Below are positions 46,482 to 56,672 of a DNA stretch of 64,000 nucleotides, in pieces. The stretch spans positions 1-64,000 of the forward strand of contig NZ_FPJW01000010.1 of NCBI RefSeq assembly GCF_900119735.1, given 5' to 3'. Positions within the stretch are counted from its first letter, which is position 1. Every line of letters starts with the position of its first letter. A program made the translations under genes and the position numbers. The stretch is from Marinospirillum alkaliphilum DSM 21637 (lineage in GTDB: Bacteria; Pseudomonadota; Gammaproteobacteria; Pseudomonadales; Halomonadaceae). Under the pieces are notes generated by a model. That model was not told the DNA's origin. It made no database searches and saw nothing but the letters and a program-made list of their open reading frames with translations.

Positions 46482-46508
46482 TGGCTGCAGCTTCAGAAGG
46501 TCTCTGAA

Positions 46509-47738
46509 TCAGAACAGCACGCGACTGCGAATGGTGCCTTTAACTTCTTTCAGGGCTTCCAGGGCTTGTTGGCTGTACTCAATGTCCACATCCACCACCA
46601 CATAACCCAGTTTTTCGTTGGTCTGCAGGTACTGGCTGGAGATGTTGATGCCGTTTTCAGACAACACCCGGTTGATTTCAGACAGTACACCTGGCACGTT
46701 TTCGTGAATGTGCAGCAGGCGGTGTTTGCCAGGGTGAGACGGCAGGGCCACTTCCGGGAAGTTCACAGCAAAGGTGGTGGTGCCGTTGTCGCTGTAACGA
46801 ATCAGCTTCTCGGACACTTCCTTGCCGATGTTGGCCTGGGCTTCCAGGGTGGAGCCGCCGATGTGTGGGGTCAGGATCACGTTGTCCAGGCCGCGCAGCG
46901 GGCTGATGAATTCATCATCGTTGCCACGGGGTTCAACCGGGAAGACATCGATGGCAGCGCCGCCCAGATGACCGGATTTGAGTACATCAGCCAGATCCTC
47001 GATCACCACTACGGTGCCACGGGATGCATTGATCAGGTGTGCGCCGGGTTTCATCTTTTTCAGTTGGTCAGCGGCAACCATCCACTTGGTGGAGTCCAGC
47101 TCGGGAACATGCAGGCTGACCACATCGGACATACCCAACAGTTCATCCATGGTTTCAACCTGGCGAGCATTGCCCAGCGGCAGCTTGGTGACCACGTCGT
47201 AATACAGCACTTCCATGCCCAGGCCTTCAGCCAGCACCGACAGCTGTGAACCGATGTTGCCGTAACCAACAATACCCAGCTTTTTGCCGCGCAGTTCAAA
47301 GCTGCCTTCAGCTGACTTGACCCAGCCGCCGCGATGGCAGACGGCATTCTTGTGCGGAATGCCACGCATCAGCATGATCATTTCACCCAGCACCAGTTCA
47401 GCCACTGAGCGGGTGTTGGAGTAAGGTGCGTTGAATACCGGGATACCACGAATCAGGGCGGAGTAGAGCTCTACCTGATTGGTGCCGATGCAGAAGCAGC
47501 CGACCGCTACCAGTTTTTTGGCAGCAGCAAAGACTTCTTCTGTCAGCTGGGTGCGGGAACGGATGCCGATGAAGTGGGCATCTTCCACCGCTTTCAGCAG
47601 CTCGGCTTCCGGCAGAGACTTGGGGTGGTATTCAATGTTGGTGTAACCATTGGCCTTGAAGTTGTCGACTGCGGTCTGGTGAACGCCTTCAAGCAGCAGG
47701 ATCTTGATCTTGCTTTTATCAAGTGATGTTTTAGACAT
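46509..47738 (-). CDS. serA: D-3-phosphoglycerate dehydrogenase
   Basis: First enzyme of serine synthesis. In E. coli and Pseudomonas SerA it also reduces 2-oxoglutarate to D-2-hydroxyglutarate. The start ATG at 47738 (MSKTSLDKSKIKILLLEGVH) gives 409 residues. Rossmann motif GIVGYGNIGSQ lies near residue 158, the catalytic arginine in INASRGTVV near 240, and histidine in LTPHIGGSTLEAQ near 292. A C-terminal ACT domain (NVPGVLSEINRVLSENGINI, about 340-409) is the serine feedback site. Divergent from the D-2-hydroxyglutarate dehydrogenase gene across 191 bases. Confidence 0.97.
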   Translation of the reverse strand: MSKTSLDKSKIKILLLEGVHQTAVDNFKANGYTNIEYHPKSLPEAELLKAVEDAHFIGIRSRTQLTEEVFAAAKKLVAVGCFCIGTNQVELYSALIRGIPVFNAPYSNTRSVAELVLGEMIMLMRGIPHKNAVCHRGGWVKSAEGSFELRGKKLGIVGYGNIGSQLSVLAEGLGMEVLYYDVVTKLPLGNARQVETMDELLGMSDVVSLHVPELDSTKWMVAADQLKKMKPGAHLINASRGTVVVIEDLADVLKSGHLGGAAIDVFPVEPRGNDDEFISPLRGLDNVILTPHIGGSTLEAQANIGKEVSEKLIRYSDNGTTTFAVNFPEVALPSHPGKHRLLHIHENVPGVLSEINRVLSENGINISSQYLQTNEKLGYVVVDVDIEYSQQALEALKEVKGTIRSRVLF

Positions 47739-47808
47739 GGGAAGCCTGAGTCCTGATGGAAGTGCAAGGTGGAAAAAAGTCGAGGCGGGCAAGCCAGCCA
47801 GAGGCAGC

Positions 47809-47820
47809 TATGTTAACATA
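47809..47820. promoter_or_regulatory. 12-bp palindrome in the serA divergent promoter region
   Basis: TATGTTAACATA is a perfect palindrome 71 bases upstream of serA and 110 bases upstream of the dehydrogenase gene. It is a possible operator for a regulator shared by both, but its sequence is not diagnostic for any known factor. Confidence 0.4.
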
Positions 47821-47929
47821 ACGTGATCAATAAACAGCCCCTGATGCTGGATTGGCAGGTGAAATTGACGCTAGATCAACCTGTATTTTTTTCATGTTTC
47901 CATCCATTCCGAGAAGCTGAGCCGTTGCA

Positions 47930-49324
47930 ATGACCCCAGAGCAGATCAAACAAGCCGTTGAAGCCCTGATTGGCCCCGACAAGGTGCGCCTTGATGGTGA
48001 AGCCCTAGAAATTTATGGCCGTGACTGGACCAAGATCCACACCCCGCGCCCAAGGGCCATTGCTTTCCCCCGTACCACGGAAGATGTGCAAGCCATTGTG
48101 CAGTTTGCCAACCAGCAAAAGATTGCCCTGGTGCCCTCCGGTGGGCGTACCGGTCTGTCTGCTGGTGCCGTGGCCGCCAACGATGAGTTGGTGATTGTCA
48201 TGGATTACATGAACAAGGTGGTGGAATTTAATGCGGTAGACCGTAGTGTCACCGTACAGGCGGGCATGATCACCGAACAACTGCAGCAGTTTGCGGAAGA
48301 GCAGGGGCTTTATTACCCGGTGGATTTTGCTTCAGCAGGCTCCAGCCAGATCGGTGGCAACATTGCCACCAATGCCGGTGGCATCAAGGTGATCAAATAC
48401 GGCATGACCCGTGACTGGGTGCTGGGATTAAAAGTGGTCACCGGCAAGGGTGAGGTACTGGAGCTGAACCGGGGACTGATCAAAAACAACACCGGTTACG
48501 ACCTGCGCCACCTGTTCATTGGTGCTGAAGGCACGCTGGGTATTATCACCGAAGCCACCATCAAACTGACCCGGGCACCCAGAAACCTCACCGTGATGGT
48601 GCTGGGTGTACCCTCCATGCAGGATGTGATGGAAGTGCTCAAATCCTTCCAGAACAGCATGGATCTGACGGCTTTTGAATTTTTCTCCGAAAATGCTCTG
48701 ACCAAGGTCACTGCTCACCACCAACTGCAGCGGCCCTTTGATACCGTCACGCCCTATTATGCACTGCTGGAATTTGAGGCAGAAAATGAGGAAGTGATGG
48801 ATACCGCCATGCAGGTATTCGAGCAGTGCATGGAATCCGGTTGGGTGGAAGATGGTTCGATCAGCCAGAATGAAACCCAGGCGCGTAACCTGTGGAGCCT
48901 GCGTGAATTCATTTCTGAAACCATCAGCCACGAAACCCCCTATAAAAATGACCTGTCGGTGGTGGTGTCACGGGTGCCTGAATTCCTGAAGGAAGTGGAT
49001 ACCTTTGTTGAAGAAACCTATCCCGGTTTTGAAATTGTCTGGTTTGGTCATATCGGTGACGGCAACCTGCACCTGAATATTCTCAAACCCAAAGCCATGG
49101 ACAAGGATGAGTTCTTCGACAAGTGCCACCATGTCAGCGACAAGGTGTTTGCCATCACTCAGGCCTATGCCGGCAGTGTTTCTGCTGAACATGGTGTTGG
49201 TCTGGTGAAAAAGGACTTCCTGCATTTCACCCGCAGTGCTGAAGAGATCGCTTACATGAAAGCCATCAAGCAGGTGTTTGATCCCAATGGCATCATGAAT
49301 CCCGGCAAGATGCTGGACCTGTAA
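47930..49324 (+). CDS. FAD-binding D-2-hydroxyglutarate dehydrogenase
   Basis: Oxidises D-2-hydroxyglutarate back to 2-oxoglutarate with FAD, feeding electrons to the respiratory chain. The 464-residue protein has the FAD_binding_4 loop VPSGGRTGLSAGAV near residue 64, GGNIATNAGGIKVIKYGMTR near 142, and the C-terminal oxidase signatures HIGDGNLHLNIL near 373 and SAEHGVGLVKKDF near 420. Related GlcD or D-lactate dehydrogenases cannot be excluded on sequence alone. The neighbouring serA strongly favours this function, because the pair is coupled in Pseudomonas. Confidence 0.85.
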   Translation: MTPEQIKQAVEALIGPDKVRLDGEALEIYGRDWTKIHTPRPRAIAFPRTTEDVQAIVQFANQQKIALVPSGGRTGLSAGAVAANDELVIVMDYMNKVVEFNAVDRSVTVQAGMITEQLQQFAEEQGLYYPVDFASAGSSQIGGNIATNAGGIKVIKYGMTRDWVLGLKVVTGKGEVLELNRGLIKNNTGYDLRHLFIGAEGTLGIITEATIKLTRAPRNLTVMVLGVPSMQDVMEVLKSFQNSMDLTAFEFFSENALTKVTAHHQLQRPFDTVTPYYALLEFEAENEEVMDTAMQVFEQCMESGWVEDGSISQNETQARNLWSLREFISETISHETPYKNDLSVVVSRVPEFLKEVDTFVEETYPGFEIVWFGHIGDGNLHLNILKPKAMDKDEFFDKCHHVSDKVFAITQAYAGSVSAEHGVGLVKKDFLHFTRSAEEIAYMKAIKQVFDPNGIMNPGKMLDL

Positions 49325-49339
49325 AAGAGGACCGCCCTT

Positions 49340-49582
49340 GTGACCGGTGAACAGACCGATTTTGAACACTTGATGCAGCAGCTTGAAGCGCTGGTGACAC
49401 AAATGGAGTCCGGTGATTTGTCGCTGGAAGCTTCACTGCAGGCTTATGAAGAGGGGGTGCGCCTGACACGTCTGTGTCAGCAGCATCTGGCTTCGGCAGA
49501 ACAGCGAGTGTTGCATCTGCAGGAACAACAGGGTCAGGTGGGTTTTGAACCTCTGAACCTGAGTGATCCGGGAGTCAGCTGA
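49340..49582 (+). CDS. xseB: Exodeoxyribonuclease VII small subunit
   Basis: Helical regulatory subunit of ExoVII. The 80-residue protein starts at GTG and has FEHLMQQLEALVTQMESGDL then SLEASLQAYEEGVRLTRLCQ, the typical conserved core. Its stop overlaps the ispA ATG by one base. xseB-ispA-dxs is a widely conserved order. Confidence 0.95.
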   Translation: MTGEQTDFEHLMQQLEALVTQMESGDLSLEASLQAYEEGVRLTRLCQQHLASAEQRVLHLQEQQGQVGFEPLNLSDPGVS

Positions 49583-50454
49583 TGCCACTGCAGGACGCAA
49601 TAACCCGCTACGCCCAGCGGGTGGATGAACAGTTGCAGCAATGGTTATTGCAGACCACCGGACCGAGTCCCCTTTTACAGGAAGCGCTGGGTTACAGCCT
49701 GTTGCTGGGTGGCAAACGCATGCGGCCCCTGCTGGTTTATGCCACCGGTCAGGCACTGGGTGCTCCGTTGGCGGCTTGTGATCGTCCGGCCATGGCTGTA
49801 GAGCTGATCCATGCCTATTCACTGGTGCATGATGATTTGCCCGCCATGGATGATGATGACCTGCGACGGGGTCATCCGACCTGTCACAAGGCTTTTGATG
49901 AAGCCACCGCAATACTGGTTGGTGATGCCCTGCAGACCCTGGCCTTTGAAGTGCTGGCGGATGCCCGGCAACCGGCAGCCCTGCAACTGGTGCAGTCCCT
50001 GGCTGAAGCCAGTGGCAGTCGCGGCATGGTGGCGGGGCAGATGCTGGATTTGCAGGCCGAAGGTCGCCAGTTGAGTCTGGAACAGCTGGAGCAGTTGCAT
50101 AATCACAAAACCGGTGCTTTGATTCGTGCAGCAGTGCGTATGGGTGCACTGGTATCGGGTGCTGATGCTGCAACCCTGCAGGCACTGGATGTCTATGCAG
50201 CAGCGCTGGGGCTGGCATTTCAGGTGCAGGACGACCTGCTGGATGTGACCGGTGATGCTGCCACCCTGGGTAAAAAAACCGGTGCTGATGCCCAGTTAAA
50301 CAAGGCCACCTATCCGGCCCTGCTGGGTGTGGCAGGGGCTCGCAGCCATGCTGAAGCCCTGGTTGAACGCGCTTGCGCCAGTCTGGAACCCCTGTCGGGA
50401 GACTGGTTGTTGCTGCAGGAATTGGCCCGCTGGTCGATCAGTCGCAACCATTGA
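49582..50454 (+). CDS. ispA: Farnesyl diphosphate synthase
   Basis: Condenses isopentenyl and dimethylallyl diphosphates to farnesyl diphosphate. The 290-residue protein has the first aspartate-rich motif DDLPAMDDDDLRRG near residue 83 and the second FQVQDDLLDVTGD near 213. KRMRPLL, the pyrophosphate-binding segment, is near residue 45. Start overlaps xseB. dxs follows after 44 bases. Confidence 0.96.
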   Translation: MPLQDAITRYAQRVDEQLQQWLLQTTGPSPLLQEALGYSLLLGGKRMRPLLVYATGQALGAPLAACDRPAMAVELIHAYSLVHDDLPAMDDDDLRRGHPTCHKAFDEATAILVGDALQTLAFEVLADARQPAALQLVQSLAEASGSRGMVAGQMLDLQAEGRQLSLEQLEQLHNHKTGALIRAAVRMGALVSGADAATLQALDVYAAALGLAFQVQDDLLDVTGDAATLGKKTGADAQLNKATYPALLGVAGARSHAEALVERACASLEPLSGDWLLLQELARWSISRNH

Positions 50455-50498
50455 GTGGCTGAAAACACACCAGCCAGATAACCAAAGAGCTTTTACAC

Positions 50499-52442
50499 AT
50501 GTTTGATGCCCTGCCGCTGGAGCGTCCGGAAACACCGCTGCTGGATCGAATCACCGGTCCGGCAGATCTCAAGCCTTTATCTGAGCGGCAGTTGATTCAA
50601 CTGGCGCGGGAAGTTCGTGCCTGGTTACTCTGGTCCGTCAGTCGCACCGGTGGGCACTTTGGTGCCGGGCTGGGTGTGGTGGAGCTGACAGTGGCCCTGC
50701 ATGCGGTATTTAATACACCAGACGACCGGCTGATCTGGGATGTCGGGCATCAGGCCTATCCTCATAAAATCCTCACCGGCCGCAAGGAAAGCCTGCTGAC
50801 CATTCGCCAGAAAAAGGGTGTGGCCGCCTTCCCCAAACGCAGTGAATCCGAATTTGATGCTTTTGGTGTGGGGCATTCCAGTACCTCCATCAGTGCTGCG
50901 CTGGGCATGGCCATTGCGGCGCGCGCGCAGGGCAGCAAACGGCGTTGTGTGGCGGTGATCGGTGACGGTGCCATGACAGCGGGCATGGCCTTTGAAGCCC
51001 TGACCCATGCCGGGCACGTGCAGCCAGACATGCTGGTGATCCTCAACGACAATGAAATGTCGATCTCCGAAAATGTCGGTGGACTGGCCACCTACCTGTC
51101 ACGACTGCTGGTCAGTGAGCCTTATAACCAGTTGCGTGAAGGCAGCCGCAAGGTGTTGTCAAAACTGCCGCTGGCCTGGGAGCTGGCGCGCAGAACCGAA
51201 GAGCAGGTCAAGTCACTGGTGACACCCGGCACCCTGTTTGAAGAGCTGGGTTTTAACTACATTGGCCCGATTGATGGTCATGACCTGCCAGAACTGCTGT
51301 CCACCTTGAAGCGCCTGAAGCATCTGAAAGGCCCGCAGTTCCTGCATGTGGTCACCAAAAAGGGCAAGGGATTCATTCCGGCGGAAGCGGACCCCATCAC
51401 CTACCATGCGCTGACCAAGCTGGAGAAGCCGGTCAAACCTCTGGCCCTGCTGCCAGAAAAAACGCTGGAAAAACCCCGGGAAAAGGCCAAAAAACCCAAG
51501 TACTCCAATGTGTTTGGTCAGTGGCTGTGTGACATGGCTGCTGCCGATTCACGTCTGGTTGGCATCACCCCGGCCATGCGTGAAGGATCGGATCTGGTGC
51601 GCTTTTCGCGCGAATACCCTGAGCGGTATTTTGATGTGGCCATTGCTGAACAGCATGCGGTGACGCTGGCTGCCGGTATGGCTTGTGAAGGCATGAAGCC
51701 GGTGGTGGCCATTTATTCCACCTTCCTGCAGCGGGCTTATGATCAACTGATCCATGATGTGGCGGTACAGAAGCTGGATGTGCTGTTTGCCATCGACCGG
51801 GCCGGTGTGGTGGGTGAGGATGGCCCGACCCATCATGGCACACTGGACCTGTCTTTCCTGCGTTGTGTGCCGGAGATGGTGATCATGGCACCGGCGGATG
51901 AAAACGAATGCCGCCAGATGCTGACCACCGGTTATGAATATGCCGGCCCAGCCGCAGTACGTTACCCGCGCGGCACCGGACCTGGCGTCAGCATTGAGCC
52001 TGCGCTGAACAGCCTGCCACTGGGCAAGGCCGAAGTGCGCCGCAAGGGGCAGAAAATTGCTCTGCTGGCTCTGGGCAGCATGGTTGCAGTGGCTGCCCAG
52101 GTTGCGGAATGGCTCGACGCCACCCTGGTCAACCTGCGTTTTGTGAAACCGCTGGATGAGCAGCTGCTGCTGGAGATGGCCGCCAGTCATGAGCTGTTGG
52201 TGACGCTGGAAGAAAATGCCGTGATGGGCGGTGTGGGCAGTGCCATCAACGAGTTTTATGCTGCGCAGGGTTTGCAGCCGCAGCTACTGAATCTGGGTAT
52301 TCCTGATCTGTGGGTGGATCAGGGCACACCGGAGGAGCTGCTGGCCGACTGTGGTCTGGATGCCACGGGCATCCTGGCAGCCATCACGGCCCGGCGGCAG
52401 GCAGCCGATCAGGATGCAGTGGCATCCAGCAGTGGTGCATAA
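50499..52442 (+). CDS. dxs: 1-deoxy-D-xylulose-5-phosphate synthase
   Basis: Thiamine-diphosphate enzyme that makes DXP from pyruvate and glyceraldehyde 3-phosphate, the entry to the MEP pathway. The 647-residue protein carries the TPP motif [19 protein letters not shown] near residue 150 with LNDNEMS, and [15 protein letters not shown] near residue 432. Its 3' end overlaps the convergent YeeZ-like gene by 34 bases. It belongs to the xseB-ispA-dxs operon. Confidence 0.97.
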   Translation: MFDALPLERPETPLLDRITGPADLKPLSERQLIQLAREVRAWLLWSVSRTGGHFGAGLGVVELTVALHAVFNTPDDRLIWDVGHQAYPHKILTGRKESLLTIRQKKGVAAFPKRSESEFDAFGVGHSSTSISAALGMAIAARAQGSKRRCVAVIGDGAMTAGMAFEALTHAGHVQPDMLVILNDNEMSISENVGGLATYLSRLLVSEPYNQLREGSRKVLSKLPLAWELARRTEEQVKSLVTPGTLFEELGFNYIGPIDGHDLPELLSTLKRLKHLKGPQFLHVVTKKGKGFIPAEADPITYHALTKLEKPVKPLALLPEKTLEKPREKAKKPKYSNVFGQWLCDMAAADSRLVGITPAMREGSDLVRFSREYPERYFDVAIAEQHAVTLAAGMACEGMKPVVAIYSTFLQRAYDQLIHDVAVQKLDVLFAIDRAGVVGEDGPTHHGTLDLSFLRCVPEMVIMAPADENECRQMLTTGYEYAGPAAVRYPRGTGPGVSIEPALNSLPLGKAEVRRKGQKIALLALGSMVAVAAQVAEWLDATLVNLRFVKPLDEQLLLEMAASHELLVTLEENAVMGGVGSAINEFYAAQGLQPQLLNLGIPDLWVDQGTPEELLADCGLDATGILAAITARRQAADQDAVASSSGA

Positions 52443-53248
52443 CCTTCCCGATAGCTGGGGTAGCGGAACTGAAAGCCGGTATCACGCAAGCGTTGGCTGT
52501 TAATGCGTTTGTTGCCACCCCGCTCGGGAACCTGATTTCCCGGATGTACCTGTAAACCCATCTGATGGGCCAGCCAACCGGTGACTTCCTGCAGTGGTGC
52601 CGGTTCACAATCACTGACCAGATACAGGTCGTCCAGTGGCTGCTGGGCGGCATCCCTTTCCAGCAGATGCACCAGCGCGCGAGCACCATCTTCAATATGC
52701 ACCCGGTTGGAGTATTTCAGCGGTGTAGCAGCTGGAAATTCACCGGCACGCACTTGACGGATCAGGCGTTCCCGCCCCGGTCCGTAAATACCGGAAAAAC
52801 GCAGGATGGTTACTGGCCAGGGCGACTGATGCAGGGCTTCTTCGCCTTGCAGGAGTAGCTGACCGGAAAAATGCAACGGCTGGGTGCTGCTGTTTTCATC
52901 CACTGTTTCGCCCTGGTTCTGGGTGTAAACCCCTGTGGATGAAATGAAAAAGATGCGTCTGGGTGCGATTTTCTGTCGCACCAGACTCTGCAGCATGACC
53001 TGAACACCATCCAGATAAGCCAGTCGGTAGGCATCTTCATTAAAGCCATCAGCGGACAGGGTGTAGATCACATAGTCCAGTTGTGGCAGTTGTGGTGCCG
53101 GTTCAGGCAGGGTCCAGGCCAGCGGTTGTATGCCGCTGCTCAGGCGATTCAGGCTGCGTCTGGCACCCCAGACCTGGTGCTGTTGTTGCAGCAGCAGTTG
53201 GCCGGTACGGTTACCCAGATCACCACAACCCAGCAGCAGGACACGCAT
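52409..53248 (-). CDS. NAD(P)-binding SDR-family protein, YeeZ-like
   Basis: A 279-residue protein starting [20 protein letters not shown], a Rossmann GxGxxG-like site. The central [12 protein letters not shown] block matches atypical or extended SDR proteins. ATG 53248 is seven bases from ggag; a TTG 12 bases upstream is less likely. It resembles E. coli YeeZ, whose function is not established. The gene is convergent with and overlaps the end of dxs. Confidence 0.75.
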   Translation of the reverse strand: MRVLLLGCGDLGNRTGQLLLQQQHQVWGARRSLNRLSSGIQPLAWTLPEPAPQLPQLDYVIYTLSADGFNEDAYRLAYLDGVQVMLQSLVRQKIAPRRIFFISSTGVYTQNQGETVDENSSTQPLHFSGQLLLQGEEALHQSPWPVTILRFSGIYGPGRERLIRQVRAGEFPAATPLKYSNRVHIEDGARALVHLLERDAAQQPLDDLYLVSDCEPAPLQEVTGWLAHQMGLQVHPGNQVPERGGNKRINSQRLRDTGFQFRYPSYREGYAPLLDATAS

Positions 53249-53402
53249 GGTTTTCTCCAATGGTCAGCAATTGATGCATTGCAATAGTCATACAGGATTA
53301 AAAATGGATCACTTGATTATTCAAATCAATGGTGCATACTTTTCACCGATGCTTTTCTGATCCAGAATCAGTGATCTTGCTGGTTGCTGCATCATCAGTC
53401 AG

Positions 53403-53444
53403 CCAGGACCAGGCAACCAAGACCAGACAGCCAAAACCAGACAG
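53403..53444 (+). repeat. Three 14-bp tandem repeats just upstream of oxyR
   Basis: Units ccaggaccaggcaa, ccaagaccagacag and ccaaaaccagacag follow each other without a gap (53403-53416, 53417-53430, 53431-53444), ending 11 bases before the oxyR ATG. Units two and three differ at one base. They lie in the expected 5' leader of oxyR. No other feature explains them. Confidence 0.8.
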
Positions 53445-53455
53445 GTGGGACGCCC

Positions 53456-54361
53456 ATGACTCTGACAGAACTCAAGTATATTGTCACTCTGGCGCAGGAG
53501 CGTCACTTTGGTCATGCAGCCGAGCGCTGTTTTGTCAGTCAGCCTACCCTCAGTGTAGCGGTTAAAAAGCTGGAAGAAGAGTTGGGTGTGCCGCTTTTTG
53601 AGCGTAGTAAAAGTGCGGTGCAACTGACTCCCATCGGTGAAAAGGTGGTGGAGCAGGCGCGCAAGGTGCTGGAGCAGGCTTCAGCAATCAAGGAAATGGC
53701 ACACCAGGGCAAGGATCAGTTGACTTCCCCGCTGCGTGTCGGGGCTATTTACACCATTGGTCCTTACCTGTTTCCGCATCTGGTTCCGGCGCTGCAGGCA
53801 CTGGCACCACAAATGCCGCTTTACATCGAAGAAAACTTCACTGCCAATCTGCGTCGCAAGCTGCGTGGTGGTGAGCTGGATGCCATCATCATTGCCTTGC
53901 CCTTCACGGAAACCGATGTGGTAACGCGCACCCTTTATGAAGAACCCTTTGAAGTGCTGTTGCCCAAAACCCACGCCTGGGCCGATCGCACCCGCATTCC
54001 CATCAATGACCTGACCAGTGAAAAGCTGTTGATGCTGGGTGAAGGCCACTGTTTTCGTGACCAGGTGCTGGAAGCTTGCCCAGCACTGGAAGCCAATCTG
54101 AAAAACCCGGAACAAACACTGGTGGCGGAAGGTGGTTCGCTGGAAACCATCCGGCACATGGTGGCCTCTGGCCTGGGGATTACGGTATTGCCTCATTCTG
54201 CCATCGGCACCAGCCAGTATGCTCCCGATGTGTTGATCACTCGCCCCTTTGATGATCCGGTGCCTTCACGTGGTGTAGCTCTGGCCTGGCGCACCAGCTT
54301 CCCCCGGCCCAAGGCCATCGACGCACTGGTGCAGGCAGTGGCTCAGTTCAAGCAGGCCTGA
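53456..54361 (+). CDS. oxyR: Hydrogen peroxide-inducible transcriptional activator OxyR
   Basis: LysR-family redox sensor. The 301-residue protein starts MTLTELKYIVTLAQERHFGH (winged HTH with SQPTLSVAVKKLEEELGV). It carries the redox pair in GEGHCFRDQVLEACP: C199 and C208, the same numbering as E. coli OxyR. The start at 53456 is preferred over an in-frame ATG at 53384 because the extension encodes the tandem repeats. recG begins one base after the stop, so the two are cotranscribed. Confidence 0.95.
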   Translation: MTLTELKYIVTLAQERHFGHAAERCFVSQPTLSVAVKKLEEELGVPLFERSKSAVQLTPIGEKVVEQARKVLEQASAIKEMAHQGKDQLTSPLRVGAIYTIGPYLFPHLVPALQALAPQMPLYIEENFTANLRRKLRGGELDAIIIALPFTETDVVTRTLYEEPFEVLLPKTHAWADRTRIPINDLTSEKLLMLGEGHCFRDQVLEACPALEANLKNPEQTLVAEGGSLETIRHMVASGLGITVLPHSAIGTSQYAPDVLITRPFDDPVPSRGVALAWRTSFPRPKAIDALVQAVAQFKQA

Positions 54362-54362
54362 A

Positions 54363-56456
54363 GTGAGCGGCGTCCTGCTGCAGGACATCCCACTCACCCG
54401 GCTCAAGGGTGTGGGTGAAGCGCTGTCGGACAAGCTGGCACGGCTTGGTATCCACGACCTGCAAGGTTTGTTGTTCCATCTGCCTTTGCGTTATGAAGAT
54501 CGCACCCAGGTGAGCAGTCTGGGCAGTCTGCGGGTGGGCAGCACGGCAGTGGTTGAAGGCGAGGTGATCAGTGCTCAGGTTCAACTGGGCCGTCGCCGTA
54601 GCCTGCTGGTGCGATTACGGGATGCCACCGGGCTGTTGGGTCTGCGTTTTTTCCACTTTTCTGCTGCGATGAAAAAACAGCTGGAACCGGGGGTTCGGTT
54701 ACGCTGTTACGGTGAAGCTCGCCCTGGCGCCACTGGGCTGGAGATTTATCATCCGGAGTTCCGGGTGTTGAAAGACGCGCTGGCCGAACCAGCGCTGGAG
54801 CAGACATTGACTCCGGTTTACCCCATCACTGAAGGGCTGCAGCAGCAGCGTATCCGGCAACTGGTGCAACAGGGGTTGGCGCTGATGGCAGCAACACCGC
54901 CGGAAGAGCTCTTGCCGCCTTCTTTTCTGAATCACCAGGCATTTCCGACCTTGACTGCGGCCTTGCAGTACCTGCATCAGCCACCGGCAGATGCAGATCT
55001 GGAGCAACTGGCGACCGGGTTGCACCCGGCACAGCGGCGGCTGGCGCTGGAAGAGCTGCTGGCCCAGCAACTGGGCATGTTGTTATTGCGCCAACAAAGC
55101 CGTTGTCAGCAGGCCACTCCATTGCTTCCAGCGGGTCAGATGCAACTGGAACAGCAGTTATTGCAAAGCCTGCCTTTTGCCCCCACCGCTGCCCAGCAAC
55201 GGGTCTGTGCCGAAATCTTCCAGGACCTGGCGCAGCCCCAACCAATGCTGCGGCTGGTGCAGGGGGATGTGGGCTCTGGCAAAACCCTGGTGGCCGCACT
55301 GGCCTGCCTGCGAGCCATTGCCTGTGGTTATCAGGCTGCATTAATGGCCCCTACCGAACTGTTGGCTGAACAGCATTACCGTAATTTAATTCAGTGGCTG
55401 GAACCGCTGGGCGTTCAGGTGGATTGGCTGGCGGGCAAACTCAAGGGGCGCCAGCGTGAAACAACCTTGCAGCGCCTGGCTGCCGGTGAAACACAATTAC
55501 TGATTGGTACTCATGCCCTGTTTCAGGAGCAGGTGGTGTTTCAGCGTCTGGCGCTGGTGGTGATTGATGAACAACACCGCTTTGGTGTGCATCAGCGCCT
55601 GGCCCTGCGTGACAAGGGCATTCAGGGGCAGACCCTGCCGCATCAGTTGATCATGACCGCAACACCGATTCCGCGCACTCTGGCGATGAGTGCTTATGCA
55701 GATCTGGATGTGTCAGTGATTGATGAGTTACCGCCTGGGCGTCAACCGGTCACCACGCTGGTGTTGCCGGATAATCGTCGCCCTGAAGTGGTGGAGCGGG
55801 TGCGCCATGCCTGTCTGGAAGGGCGTCAGGCTTATTGGGTCTGCACCCTGATTGAGGAATCGGAGGCACTGGAGTGCCAGGCGGCGGAAAACACCCATTT
55901 GGAGTTACAGGCCGCCTTGCCGGAACTGCAGATTGCTCTGGTGCACGGGCGCATGAAACCAACAGAAAAAACCGCGGTGATGGATGCCTTTAAACGGGGT
56001 GAATATCAGCTGTTGGTGGCCACTACGGTAATTGAGGTGGGAGTGGATGTGCCCAATGCCAGCCTGATGATCATCGACAATGCCGAGCGGCTGGGGCTGG
56101 CGCAATTGCATCAGTTGCGTGGCCGGGTTGGTCGGGGCAACACCGACAGTTATTGTGTGCTGGTTTATCATCCGCCCTTGTCCGAACAAGGACGTGAGCG
56201 TTTACAGGTGATGCGACAAACCAGTGATGGTTTTGTGATTGCCCAGAAGGACCTGGAGATACGTGGCCCCGGTGAATTGCTGGGTACACGCCAGACCGGT
56301 GAAATTGAGCTGCGTATTGCCAGTCTGCAGCGTGATGCAGATTTATTGGAAGGCCTGCGCCCGTTGGCGGAACAGCTCTTGTTTCAAGAGCCGGATAAAG
56401 CCCGTCGCCTGCTGCAGCGCTGGCGTGGTGAAAGTGTACGTTTTGCACAGGTTTGA
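54363..56456 (+). CDS. recG: ATP-dependent DNA helicase RecG
   Basis: Branch-migrating helicase that remodels stalled forks. The 697-residue protein (E. coli 693) starts at GTG. The wedge domain lies in the first part with [20 protein letters not shown] near residue 10. Walker A GDVGSGKT is near residue 302, DEQHRFGVHQR (motif II) near 401, MTATPIPRTLAM near 434, and VIEVGVDVPNASLMIIDNAE near 558. Start one base after oxyR. Confidence 0.97.
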   Translation: MSGVLLQDIPLTRLKGVGEALSDKLARLGIHDLQGLLFHLPLRYEDRTQVSSLGSLRVGSTAVVEGEVISAQVQLGRRRSLLVRLRDATGLLGLRFFHFSAAMKKQLEPGVRLRCYGEARPGATGLEIYHPEFRVLKDALAEPALEQTLTPVYPITEGLQQQRIRQLVQQGLALMAATPPEELLPPSFLNHQAFPTLTAALQYLHQPPADADLEQLATGLHPAQRRLALEELLAQQLGMLLLRQQSRCQQATPLLPAGQMQLEQQLLQSLPFAPTAAQQRVCAEIFQDLAQPQPMLRLVQGDVGSGKTLVAALACLRAIACGYQAALMAPTELLAEQHYRNLIQWLEPLGVQVDWLAGKLKGRQRETTLQRLAAGETQLLIGTHALFQEQVVFQRLALVVIDEQHRFGVHQRLALRDKGIQGQTLPHQLIMTATPIPRTLAMSAYADLDVSVIDELPPGRQPVTTLVLPDNRRPEVVERVRHACLEGRQAYWVCTLIEESEALECQAAENTHLELQAALPELQIALVHGRMKPTEKTAVMDAFKRGEYQLLVATTVIEVGVDVPNASLMIIDNAERLGLAQLHQLRGRVGRGNTDSYCVLVYHPPLSEQGRERLQVMRQTSDGFVIAQKDLEIRGPGELLGTRQTGEIELRIASLQRDADLLEGLRPLAEQLLFQEPDKARRLLQRWRGESVRFAQV

Positions 56457-56672
56457 TGCGGGTTTGCTGTGAGCGTCAGATCGGTGTTTTTTAGGCTGTC
56501 AGGGTCGACTTTTCAAGTGTCAGCGCTTACCCTATAAAGCATATATCTACACGATTTAACCAGAAATTTCTTTCTTCAGGCAGCATGGCCGATTGCATCG
56601 TTAGTCTTGAAAACAGCACTTGTTCAGGTCGGCTGTTTTCAGTCTAGAGAGTAGTCAGTTTAGGAGCAGCCA
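56457..56672 (+). other. recG-HDOD intergenic region
   Basis: Two hundred and sixteen bases with no reading frame of note. The AT-rich part around 56530-56570 (ctataaagcatatatc) may hold a promoter for the HDOD gene. No terminator was found after recG. Confidence 0.4.
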
